Shown one piece after another: positions 35,964-44,609 of a DNA stretch of 64,000 nucleotides. The stretch lies in contig JBBEBE010000005.1 of NCBI GenBank assembly GCA_040882505.1, forward strand, positions 62,001 to 126,000. The letters run 5' to 3'. Numbering within the stretch: position 1 is the first letter of the stretch; every line of letters starts with the position of its first letter. The DNA comes from JBBEBE01 sp040882505 (lineage in GTDB: Bacteria > Bacteroidota > Rhodothermia > Balneolales > Balneolaceae). The notes beneath the pieces are model-generated. The model had not been told where the DNA came from. It did not search any database and was given only the letters and a program-made list of their open reading frames with translations. Made by a program: the position numbers and the translations under genes.

Positions 35964-38900
35964 TTACTTCTCGACCAGGATCCAGCCCTCCTCTTCGACC
36001 AGGCTTTTGGCATGCTTCCACTTGATCGATTTGGATTCGCCGGTCCCCATATTCTGAATGGTGACACGATCGTTCCGGCCCGGCTCGTCCTCGACGACGA
36101 CTGGTTCCGGCTTCTTTCTGCCCGATGCTGCCCGGGACTGGGCATCCTCGTTCGAGGTAGCCGTACGGAAACCCATATTGGTTGAGTCTGCGTGCTGTGT
36201 GCGCGCCCGGTTCAGATCGACCCGCCCTTCGGATTGTTGTCCGCGTTCGACTCTGGAAGGACTGGCCTGCATCTCGGGAATCGACTTCCAGATCAAAGAG
36301 ATGACCTCGTGGTTGATCTCGTCGATCAGGGTTTTGAACATTTCGAAGGCTTCCCGTTTGTACTCCAGAAGGGGATCTTTCTGGGCAAAGGATCGAAGCC
36401 CGATCCCCTCTTTGATCGTATCCAGTTCCCGAAGGTGCTCCATCCACTTGGTATCAATCGTCGAGAGGATGGCGGCTCTCTCCAGTGATCGGGCCACTTC
36501 ACGCCCCTCGTTTTCAAGTGCCTTCTGAACATCGACCACCACACGCATTCGACGAATTCCGTCGGTAAAGATGACCTGAATCCGTTCCGGCTTGTTCCCG
36601 GCATCCGATGCATCAATTTTCTTGACCACCTCGTAGAGCGGGCCGGCAATCATCTGCTCTTTCTTGCGGTAGACCTCGTACGCCCGATTCAGGATCTTGT
36701 CAATCAGACCATCCTCTCCAAGACCCGCCCACTCTTCCCGATCCAGTTCGACATCCACAGCGAGTTGGCGAAGTATCTCTTCCCGGATCTGTTCGTACTC
36801 TCCATTCGCATAGCGCTCTTCGGTCACTCCCTGAACCAAATCTTCGAGCATGTCAAAGATGTCGTTCTGCAATTCGCTACCCAGCAGAGCATTCCGGCGG
36901 CGGGAATAGACCACCTTCCGCTGGTTGTTGAGTACATCATCATACTCCAGTTGCTTTTTCCGGATACTGAAGTTGTTTTGCTCGACCTTCTTCTGTGCCC
37001 GTTCGAGGGACTTGGTGACCCAGGGGTGCTGAATGACCTCTCCCTCCTTGAAATTGAGCCTGTCCATGATATTGGCAATGCGGTCGGATCCACCAAACAG
37101 CATCATCAAGTTGTCTTCGAGAGAGACATAAAATTGGGACATCCCCGGATCTCCCTGTCGGCCGGCACGACCGCGAAGCTGAAGGTCGATTCGTCGGGAT
37201 TCATGACGCTCGGTTCCGAGGATAACAAGCCCTCCTCGCTCCTTCACTTCCGGTGCCAATTTGATGTCGGTTCCCCGACCGGCCATATTGGTTGCCACAG
37301 TCACCGCACCGGGCTGTCCTGCAGACTGAACGATTTCACTCTCGCGAGCATGCTGCTTCGCATTCAACACATTGTGGGGGATACCAGCCCGCTTGAGCAT
37401 CCGGCTAAGCGTCTCCGATACATCCACGCTGGTGGTCCCGACAAGGACCGGCTGACCATTCTCGTGAATCTCGCGAATGGTATCGATGACCGCATTGTAC
37501 TTCTCCCGCTTGGTTCGGAAAATCAGATCCTCCCGGTCGTCCCGAACGATGGGTCGGTTGGTCGGGATCACCATCACGTCCAACTCATAGATCTCGTTGA
37601 ACTCCCCCTCCTCGGTAGCCGCGGTCCCGGTCATACCGGAGAGCTTGTGATACATCCGAAAGTAGTTCTGCAATGTAATGGAGGCGTAGGTCTGAGTAGC
37701 GGCTTCGACCTTGACCTGTTCTTTTGCCTCGATGGCCTGATGCAGTCCGTCCGAATAGCGACGTCCCGAAAGAACACGCCCCGTATGTTCATCTACAATC
37801 TGAACCTTCCCGTCCTGAACGATATACTCCTCTTCACGTTCGAAAAGGGTATAGGCTTTGAGTAGCTGGTTGATGGTATGAATCCGGTCGCTTCGCTCGG
37901 CAAACAGGCGATGAACATCGCTGAACCTGCGCTCCCGCTCCTCGGACACCTCCTTTCGGATCTCGTCCCGCTTTTTCTTTTTGTAGTCCTCGCTATACTC
38001 ACTCTCCAGCTCCAGTTCGGCGAGCTTCTCTTTCTCCAGACGTTCGATCGCCTCTTCGATTTCTGACGTCTCGACACCCAGATCCGGAATAACAAATGCC
38101 TCCTCGTCTTCTCCTTTTCGGGCAAGAAATTCCCGACCCTTGTCGGTCATCTCGATACTCTTGAGCTTGAGATCGACGGCATAGAACAGATACTCATCGA
38201 CGAACGGCATGTTCTTGGCATTTTCGGCCAGATAGATGCTTTCGGTCCGACGAACCAGTTTCTGCAGTTTGGGATCCTGCATCAATTTTCGGAACCGGGC
38301 ATTCTTGGGAAATCCGCGTTCGGCCCGAAAGAGTGCCAAGCCGGCATCCTCTTCGTTGTCCTCACCGAGCTGTTTTTCCGCTTCGGAGATGAGCTCTGAA
38401 ACCAGTTTCTTCTGAGCCTTTACCAAGTCATCCACATGCGGTTTCATCTCCTCGTACTTCTGAGAATCCGACCCTTGGGGAACGGGTCCGGAGATGATGA
38501 GTGGTGTCCTCGCTTCGTCAATCAGAATGGAATCCACCTCGTCAATGATCGCAAAGTGATGGTGCGCCTGAACCAGTTGCTCCTGGTTGATCACCATGTT
38601 GTCCCGCAGATAGTCGAACCCGAATTCATTGTTCGTACCGTATATAATATCGGCACGATAGGCTTTCCGTCGTCTCTCGGTATTCGGATCGTATCGATCA
38701 ATACAGTCTACCGTCAATCCGTGAAAATTGAAAATCGGCTCATTCCATTCGGCATCCCGACGAGCCAAGTAGGTATTCACGGTGACCACATGCACCCCGC
38801 GTCCGGCCAAGGCATTCAGATAGGCAGGAAAAATAGCGGCCAGTGTTTTCCCTTCTCCTGTTTTCATCTCGGCAATATCGCCTTGATGCATGGTGATCCC

Positions 38901-39356
38901 GCCAACCAACTGAACATCGTAGGGCACCATGTCCCACTCCACATCACTGCCGGCCACTTCCCAGGAGGTGCCGACAAAACGACGGCACGTCTCCTTCAAT
39001 ACAGCAAAGGCTTCCGGCATAATCTCTTCAAATACAGCCTCGACCCGCTCGAGCCATTCCTCTTCCAGATTGTCCAAACGATCCGACAGGGCCCGGCGCT
39101 CCTCGAGTGTAATCTCTTCGTCGTGAGAGTCCATTTTGGAACGAATCTCCTCGATATCCCGATCCAGATCTGCAGTTTCGTCGGCAATACGCGTTCGATA
39201 TTCGTCCGACTTTCCTTTAAGCTCCTCGTCACTCAGATCCGAAAGCCCCTGCTCCTTCTCTTTGATCTGTTCGACAATAGGCCAGATCTTTTTCAGATCC
39301 CGTTCGCTTTTCGTGCCGAAAAGCTTTGTCAATAGTTGGGAAATCGTTTCAAGCAT
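35964..39356 (-). CDS. secA: Preprotein translocase ATPase SecA
   Basis: The 1130-residue motor drives proteins through SecYEG. Walker A is MKTGEGKTLAA near 167-177, DEVDSILIDEARTPLI carries the Walker B/DEAD-like motif, and AGRGTDIKL with GRAGRQGDPG lies in the second nucleotide domain. An inserted charged region (about 400-500, EEAIERLEKEKLAELE and on) is long, as in many FCB-group SecAs. The C-terminus has PGRND but then lacks the CxCxSGxxYxxCC zinc motif and ends in a different, basic segment (KWKHAKSLVEEEGWILVEK). It is divergent from rpmH. Confidence 0.97.
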   Translation of the reverse strand: MLETISQLLTKLFGTKSERDLKKIWPIVEQIKEKEQGLSDLSDEELKGKSDEYRTRIADETADLDRDIEEIRSKMDSHDEEITLEERRALSDRLDNLEEEWLERVEAVFEEIMPEAFAVLKETCRRFVGTSWEVAGSDVEWDMVPYDVQLVGGITMHQGDIAEMKTGEGKTLAAIFPAYLNALAGRGVHVVTVNTYLARRDAEWNEPIFNFHGLTVDCIDRYDPNTERRRKAYRADIIYGTNNEFGFDYLRDNMVINQEQLVQAHHHFAIIDEVDSILIDEARTPLIISGPVPQGSDSQKYEEMKPHVDDLVKAQKKLVSELISEAEKQLGEDNEEDAGLALFRAERGFPKNARFRKLMQDPKLQKLVRRTESIYLAENAKNMPFVDEYLFYAVDLKLKSIEMTDKGREFLARKGEDEEAFVIPDLGVETSEIEEAIERLEKEKLAELELESEYSEDYKKKKRDEIRKEVSEERERRFSDVHRLFAERSDRIHTINQLLKAYTLFEREEEYIVQDGKVQIVDEHTGRVLSGRRYSDGLHQAIEAKEQVKVEAATQTYASITLQNYFRMYHKLSGMTGTAATEEGEFNEIYELDVMVIPTNRPIVRDDREDLIFRTKREKYNAVIDTIREIHENGQPVLVGTTSVDVSETLSRMLKRAGIPHNVLNAKQHARESEIVQSAGQPGAVTVATNMAGRGTDIKLAPEVKERGGLVILGTERHESRRIDLQLRGRAGRQGDPGMSQFYVSLEDNLMMLFGGSDRIANIMDRLNFKEGEVIQHPWVTKSLERAQKKVEQNNFSIRKKQLEYDDVLNNQRKVVYSRRRNALLGSELQNDIFDMLEDLVQGVTEERYANGEYEQIREEILRQLAVDVELDREEWAGLGEDGLIDKILNRAYEVYRKKEQMIAGPLYEVVKKIDASDAGNKPERIQVIFTDGIRRMRVVVDVQKALENEGREVARSLERAAILSTIDTKWMEHLRELDTIKEGIGLRSFAQKDPLLEYKREAFEMFKTLIDEINHEVISLIWKSIPEMQASPSRVERGQQSEGRVDLNRARTQHADSTNMGFRTATSNEDAQSRAASGRKKPEPVVVEDEPGRNDRVTIQNMGTGESKSIKWKHAKSLVEEEGWILVEK

Positions 39357-39573
39357 AGCGCGTAGTCCCGAAAAAAAGAGGGTTGGAATTCAATCTGTAA
39401 ATGTACGGGTTCGCCTCTGGCCGTTCAACACAATTCAGGCAACGCCTGACTCGACCAACGGTGCGAACCGCACACCTCTTTTCAGAGCAGAACCGATTCG
39501 GATTTATTCAAAATCTTCGTACATTTCGGGTCTATTTCATTTTTTCAAGTGTAACACGTCAGCGCAGACCATT

Positions 39574-39732
39574 ATGAAACGTACGTTCCAACCCAGCCGG
39601 CGAAAGCGATCCAACAAGCACGGCTTCCGCAAACGATCCAGCAGCAAAAGCGGTAGCGATGTATTGAAACGACGTCGCGCCAAAGGCCGCCACAAGATCA
39701 GCGTGAGCAGTGAGTCTCGGGGAGCCAAGTAA
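39574..39732 (+). CDS. rpmH: 50S ribosomal protein L34
   Basis: A 52-residue, Arg/Lys-rich protein beginning MKRTFQPSRRKRSNKHGFRK, the L34 signature. It is followed by the usual rnpA and yidC. The 217 bases before it form the divergent control region shared with secA. Confidence 0.97.
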   Translation: MKRTFQPSRRKRSNKHGFRKRSSSKSGSDVLKRRRAKGRHKISVSSESRGAK

Positions 39733-40165
39733 CATCCCTTCTTCACGAAAGAACCGTCTCCCGAAATCCCGGATTCTTCGGGGAAAGCGCAATTTCCAGC
39801 GCCTGTTTGACGACTCGGTTCTTCTGAGAGGACAGGTATTGAATCTTCGATACCGCCTCTACGGAGAGGAGGACGAGAGATTCCTCGTCGGTTTCATCGT
39901 TCGGAAAGCACTCGGGAAAGCGGTTGACCGCAACCGCGCCCGACGTCGAATTCGGGAAGCATGGCGACTCCATCAGCACCCATTGCTCGACTTGGATCCG
40001 GTTGTTCGAAAAGGCCTTCACATGGCGTGGATGGCCCGCAGAATCGATCTGACGACGACACAGGCAGCGCAGGATATCCGACAGCTGAGCGAGCGTCTTA
40101 CCGACCGACTCCATCAACTGCACAGCTCTACACCCTTTCCCGCAAGACCCGGTAAAAACACTTAG
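39710..40165 (+). CDS. rnpA: Ribonuclease P protein component
   Basis: A 151-residue basic protein that assists RNase P RNA in tRNA 5' maturation. LPKSRILRGKRNFQRLF is near the N-terminus. The RNR core motif appears in KALGKAVDRNRARRRIREAW. The only reasonable start in frame is GTG at 39710, which overlaps the end of rpmH by 23 bases; the same overlap style is known for this gene pair in other bacteria. yidD, often found next, is absent. Confidence 0.93.
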   Translation: MSLGEPSNIPSSRKNRLPKSRILRGKRNFQRLFDDSVLLRGQVLNLRYRLYGEEDERFLVGFIVRKALGKAVDRNRARRRIREAWRLHQHPLLDLDPVVRKGLHMAWMARRIDLTTTQAAQDIRQLSERLTDRLHQLHSSTPFPARPGKNT

Positions 40166-40177
40166 CAGGACAATATT

Positions 40178-41995
40178 TTGGATAGAAATACGGTTACCGG
40201 CCTGATTCTGATCTTCATCATCATGATGGGTTGGGCCTACTTCACGATGCCCGACCAAGAGCAGCTGCAACGCCAGCGAATCGAACAGGCTCGTCAGGAT
40301 AGCCTCGCAAACGTTCAAGCCACTCTCGACGACGAACTTCCAGACTCGGCCGAAGCTGTTTCAGAACAGGAGGGGACGATTTCCGATTCCACACCGGTTT
40401 CCGGCTCCTTCGGACAGACCGGAGTTGTCGATACGCTGACGACGATCGTCGAAACCCCTCTCTATCGAGCCACATACACCAATATCGGTGCCGGCCCCTC
40501 CTCCTATCGCCTCAAGGAGCATGAAACCTGGGATCACGAGCAGATTCAATTGATCTCCGACACCACCCGGAGTGCCTACAGTCTCGGATTTCTCTCCAAC
40601 GAAAATTACAACGTGGAAACCCGAAACCTGCTCTTCGAACAGGTTCATGGCGAGAATCGTGTTCAACTCGGAGAGGGTGAAGAAGGGACCCTCCGGTATC
40701 GTCTTCCCCTGCAGAGTGGTGGAGAGATTATCTACACCTGGACCTTTCACGCAGACCGATACGAGATCGATCTGGATATCGCGTTCGAAGGGACGAACGA
40801 TTTGATTATCGGAAACCGGGTCGATTTTGGATGGCATCCGCCACTTCCATTTACAGAGCGTGACATCGTTCAGGACGCCACGTTCGCCAAGGCGTACGTC
40901 TACGCCGGCGGAGTTCTCGAAGAGCTCAAGGTAAGCGACGAGGGCGAAGAGGAGATGACCATCAACGGGACCATCAACTGGGTCTCCTCCAAAACCAAGT
41001 TTTTTGCCCAGATCATCAAACCACAGAGCGAGACTCACTCTGCACTTCTCCAGGGTCGACTGTCGGGTCCGGCCGATCAACCGGCCACCATCCATCACTA
41101 CCAAACCTCCATTCAGTCTTCCATTGCAGACCAGGGCGAGCTCTCCTACATGCTCTATCTGGGACCACTCGATTACTACGACGTCCGTCGATTTGATGAT
41201 GACGCCTTTGACATGGTCGAGATCAGCTACAGCTGGATGCGATGGTTCGCCGACCCGTTGGTCAAATGGGTCATCATTCCCTACTTCGATATTGCCAGCA
41301 ATTGGATTGGCAACTATGGACTGCTCATCATCCTCTTCGGTGTGTTGGTCAAACTACTGCTGGCTCCGCTTACGAAGAAGAGCTTCACCAGTATGGCAGC
41401 CATGAAGGAGCTTCAACCGAAAATGAAGGAGCTCCAAGAGGCTCACAAGGACAATCCCAAGAAGCAGCAAGAGGAGACCCTGAAGCTCTACAAGAAAGCG
41501 AAGGTGAATCCGCTGGGTGGCTGTCTGCCAATGCTTCTGCAGTTCCCGATCCTGATCACCCTCTGGCGATTCTTTCAGAACGCGATCCAGATTCGACAGG
41601 AAGCTTTTCTCTGGGCACCCGACCTCTCGGCTCCGGACTACATATTGAGTCTTCCATTCTCCATCCCGTTCCTCGGCGATGAAATTGCCGGATTTGTCCT
41701 TTTGATGTCTGCTTCCATGGTCGTTCAGATGAAAGTCTCCGGAGGTATGGGCGGTGGTTCAGCACCTGCGGGTGGACCCAATATGAAGGCATTCCAGTAT
41801 ATCATGCCGGTCATGCTGCTCTTTATCTTCAACAGCTTCGCAGCCGGACTCAGCCTCTACTATCTGGTCTACAACGTCCTTTCGATTCTGCAACAACAGA
41901 TGATCAACAAACAGATGGATCACAGTGACCTGCTCGAACGAATCGAATCGGACGAAAAGCAGGAGAAACGGAAGCGGCGACGCAAACGACGATAG
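40178..41995 (+). CDS. yidC: Membrane protein insertase YidC
   Basis: A 605-residue inner-membrane insertase/chaperone. The first helix (TGLILIFIIMMGWAYFTM) precedes a large periplasmic beta domain (about 80-355). The conserved core follows: NYGLLIILFGVLVKLLLAPL, the cytoplasmic coiled coil with MKELQPKMKELQEAHKDNP, and NPLGGCLPMLLQFPILITLW. It ends in a basic tail (KRKRRRKRR). The start is TTG with AGGA upstream, 12 bases after rnpA. Confidence 0.96.
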   Translation: MDRNTVTGLILIFIIMMGWAYFTMPDQEQLQRQRIEQARQDSLANVQATLDDELPDSAEAVSEQEGTISDSTPVSGSFGQTGVVDTLTTIVETPLYRATYTNIGAGPSSYRLKEHETWDHEQIQLISDTTRSAYSLGFLSNENYNVETRNLLFEQVHGENRVQLGEGEEGTLRYRLPLQSGGEIIYTWTFHADRYEIDLDIAFEGTNDLIIGNRVDFGWHPPLPFTERDIVQDATFAKAYVYAGGVLEELKVSDEGEEEMTINGTINWVSSKTKFFAQIIKPQSETHSALLQGRLSGPADQPATIHHYQTSIQSSIADQGELSYMLYLGPLDYYDVRRFDDDAFDMVEISYSWMRWFADPLVKWVIIPYFDIASNWIGNYGLLIILFGVLVKLLLAPLTKKSFTSMAAMKELQPKMKELQEAHKDNPKKQQEETLKLYKKAKVNPLGGCLPMLLQFPILITLWRFFQNAIQIRQEAFLWAPDLSAPDYILSLPFSIPFLGDEIAGFVLLMSASMVVQMKVSGGMGGGSAPAGGPNMKAFQYIMPVMLLFIFNSFAAGLSLYYLVYNVLSILQQQMINKQMDHSDLLERIESDEKQEKRKRRRKRR

Positions 41996-42118
41996 GGTTG
42001 AATTTCTCGGGCAAGGCGCTATCTTGCTCTCTTGGAATAGGGCAGATCCATCTTCCTGCTTCATTCGAACCATCGGGCCGGATGCCCGGAATTTGAGAAT
42101 CAACCAATCGATCGACCT

Positions 42119-43546
42119 ATGAAACGCAAGCCGACCGCCAATCAGGGGGCTACAGAGAGCCCGAAAACAAAACATTCCAACCCCTCGTCTCTCTCCCGGC
42201 GCTCCTTTCTCGGACAGACAGCTGCTGCCACGGCCGGGTTCATGATTGTTCCACGACACGTTCTGGGTGGATCCGGATACAAAGCCCCCAGTGATCGACT
42301 CAACATCGCATCTGTCGGAATTGGCGGAATGGGACGTGCCGACACCCGAAATCTGCACGAACTGGGCGAGAATATCTACGCGCTCTGTGATGTGGATCAT
42401 GACTACGCCGGACCGGTATTCGAGACCTATCCGAACGCAAAGAAATACACCGATTTTCGGGACATGCTCGACAATGAACCGGAAATCGATGCTGTCGTGG
42501 TCTCCACACCGGACAACAACCACGCCGCTGTAGCGATTTATGCCATGCAACTCGGCAAACATGTCTATGTCCAAAAACCCCTCGCCCGAACCCTTTACGA
42601 AACCCGACGTCTCGTCGAGGTCGCTCGCGAGACGGGTGTCAAGACCCAGATGGGGAATCAGGGCCATGCCATGGAAGGTACCTACCGGATTCGTGAATGG
42701 ATCGGCCAGGGCCTAATCGGCGAGATCACTCGTGTCGACACCTGGACTGATCGACCTCGCGGTTTCTGGCCGCAAGGAGACGGGCTGAACCATCCGGAAG
42801 AGATCCCTGCCGTTCCCGGCACCATGGAGTGGGATCTCTGGGTCGGACCCTCGCCATGGCGACCCTATCACCCGGCGTATGCACCGTTTCGCTGGAGAGG
42901 GTGGTGGGACTTCGGAGCCGGAGCCCTTGGCGACATGGGCGCCCACATTCTGGATCAACCGTTCTGGTCTCTCGACCTCGGCTACCCGGACACCATTCAT
43001 GCCAGCTCCACCCCGTTCAACGATGCCGCGTTCCCGACCGGATCCAGTGTTCACTACGAATTTCCGGCAAAAGACGGACGGGCAGCCGTCGAGCTCAACT
43101 GGTATGACGGAGGAATCACGCCCCCCCGACCGGATACACTCGAACCCGGAAAACCCATTGGCGGAGGCGGGAACGGCATGATCTTTTACGGGTCCAAAGG
43201 GATCCTGACCGCTGATGTCTACGGAAATGATCCTCGATTGATCCCGGAATCGGATGTCGAGAAACTGGGCACACCGGAGAAGACTCTTGAGCGATCTCCG
43301 GGCATCTATGCCGAATGGGTGCAAGCCATTAAAGAAGATGGCGAAACGACCTCCAACTTCGAGTACGCCTCGCGCCTGACCGAAACCATGCTGGCTGGCA
43401 ATGTGGCGATCAAATTCAGCGATCGGCACGAAAAACTCCATTATAACGGGGAGAAGATCGAATTCACCAACCTGCCGGATGCCAACGACTGGATCGAACA
43501 GCGAAAAGAGGAGCTTCGTCCCGGCTGGAAAGAGATCATCGGGTAA
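42119..43546 (+). CDS. Tat-exported Gfo/Idh/MocA-family oxidoreductase
   Basis: A 475-residue NAD(P)-dependent sugar-type oxidoreductase. The twin-arginine signal SRRSFLGQTAAATAGFMIVP begins near residue 27. The Rossmann part is LNIASVGIGGMGRADTRN, with VVSTPDNNHA and the catalytic-lysine motif HVYVQKPLART, close to the EKP consensus but with Gln for Glu. GAGALGDMGAHILDQPFW is in the C-terminal domain. Exported members are common in Bacteroidota and Planctomycetes. The substrate is unknown. Confidence 0.92.
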   Translation: MKRKPTANQGATESPKTKHSNPSSLSRRSFLGQTAAATAGFMIVPRHVLGGSGYKAPSDRLNIASVGIGGMGRADTRNLHELGENIYALCDVDHDYAGPVFETYPNAKKYTDFRDMLDNEPEIDAVVVSTPDNNHAAVAIYAMQLGKHVYVQKPLARTLYETRRLVEVARETGVKTQMGNQGHAMEGTYRIREWIGQGLIGEITRVDTWTDRPRGFWPQGDGLNHPEEIPAVPGTMEWDLWVGPSPWRPYHPAYAPFRWRGWWDFGAGALGDMGAHILDQPFWSLDLGYPDTIHASSTPFNDAAFPTGSSVHYEFPAKDGRAAVELNWYDGGITPPRPDTLEPGKPIGGGGNGMIFYGSKGILTADVYGNDPRLIPESDVEKLGTPEKTLERSPGIYAEWVQAIKEDGETTSNFEYASRLTETMLAGNVAIKFSDRHEKLHYNGEKIEFTNLPDANDWIEQRKEELRPGWKEIIG

Positions 43547-43549
43547 GCT

Positions 43550-44467
43550 TTGAAAAGCTCTGCCCGTCTGCATTTTCCACCGATTCGATGGCACGGGCAG
43601 GAGAAGCGTCTCTGGAATCGAGTCTGGAGACGCTCCTGCAAGGATCTCCCGGAGGAACGGGTTCGCCTTCGCTTTTTGGATTGGTTGCTGTTGCAACACG
43701 AGTGGCCACCCGGCCACATTGCGTCAGAACGCTCACTCTCTTCCGGACACGCACAACGAACCGATCTGCTCTGTCATGACGAGGAGGGGAATCCGAGCTG
43801 GCTCATCGAATGCAAAGCTCCATCTGTACGAATCGGAGAATCGGCCTCTCTGCAGATTGCTCAATACAACCGGATCGTCCAGGCCCCCGTACTCTGTCTG
43901 ACCAATGGTGTATCGGATTACTGGTACCGGACGGACGGGGATCGCCTTGACGCCCTTGACGCGCCACCGATTGCAGAGACTCTCCCGATCGAAGCCATCC
44001 GGCAATCGACCTCCTACTGGGTCGATCGCGGTTTTTTGGGCCATAAAAGTTCCGAGGCATTGCAGGAAGCTCTCACCGGTCTCTGCCGGCAACTCTACGA
44101 TCCTTCCCATGCCGATTCCATCTTCTACCTGGAGGGGACGTGGCGGAACGACCACCTCTATTTGACACATGACTACCGGTCTGTTCCTCTTTCCCGCAGA
44201 CGTCTGCTTGCAGTCGCTCCTCTCTCCGATGCATCCGGCTCCAGCTGGATCTCTGCCCTTCATCACGAAAACGGCGCTACCAATGCAATGATTCAGATTC
44301 CCCTCGATCCCGAGACCGGAGTTCCTTCCGATACCGTCCACTACCATCTGACCGACAGAAAAGGCTCGGTCCCACGCTCATCCATACTTCCCGATCCTCT
44401 CCCCTTGCAGGCAGATCAGCTAATCCCTGCATTGGATCAACTGATCCAGTCATTGCTCACCTCCTGA
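43550..44467 (+). CDS. HsdR N-terminal-type (PD-(D/E)xK) nuclease-like protein
   Basis: A 305-residue protein whose first 150 residues match the type I restriction HsdR N-terminal fold: PEERVRLRFLDWLL, RTDLLCHDEEGNPSWLIECKAPSV-type core (shown in part: SWLIECKAP) and QIAQYNRIV. The Asp and the E-x-K give a plausible nuclease centre. No helicase, HsdM or HsdS is present. The C-terminal half is unfamiliar. The start is TTG, 3 bases after the oxidoreductase stop. Confidence 0.8.
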   Translation: MKSSARLHFPPIRWHGQEKRLWNRVWRRSCKDLPEERVRLRFLDWLLLQHEWPPGHIASERSLSSGHAQRTDLLCHDEEGNPSWLIECKAPSVRIGESASLQIAQYNRIVQAPVLCLTNGVSDYWYRTDGDRLDALDAPPIAETLPIEAIRQSTSYWVDRGFLGHKSSEALQEALTGLCRQLYDPSHADSIFYLEGTWRNDHLYLTHDYRSVPLSRRRLLAVAPLSDASGSSWISALHHENGATNAMIQIPLDPETGVPSDTVHYHLTDRKGSVPRSSILPDPLPLQADQLIPALDQLIQSLLTS

Positions 44468-44484
44468 TCGAACTTCTCGATTTC

Positions 44485-44527
44485 ATTACAACCACGTAAC
44501 AAGGAGGTAACATCCACCCCCTATTAT
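44485..44527 (+). promoter_or_regulatory. Pho-box-like promoter: three repeats at 11-bp period
   Basis: ATTACA (44485), GTAACA (44496) and GTAACA (44507) repeat exactly every 11 bases. A TATTAT -10 candidate begins at 44522, so the last repeat takes the place of a -35 element. This is the geometry of PhoB-type activator promoters. A similar array precedes the TonB receptor gene. Confidence 0.6.
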
Positions 44528-44609
44528 GGTGTCGAGTTCCAAACGGAAACGTGGCGGTTGATCGTCAGCCGGCCACAACGATTCAACTTTCCTTAGTCAA
44601 CGAACCACC

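Noticed and set aside
36765..37865. Long plus-strand open frames opposite secA, and another at 38436-39335
   Set aside because: They lie wholly inside secA, have no ribosome site or recognisable motif and are expected shadows of a long, biased coding region.
39357..39573. Replication origin next to rpmH
   Set aside because: No dnaA gene and no cluster of TTATCCACA-like boxes in the secA-rpmH gap.
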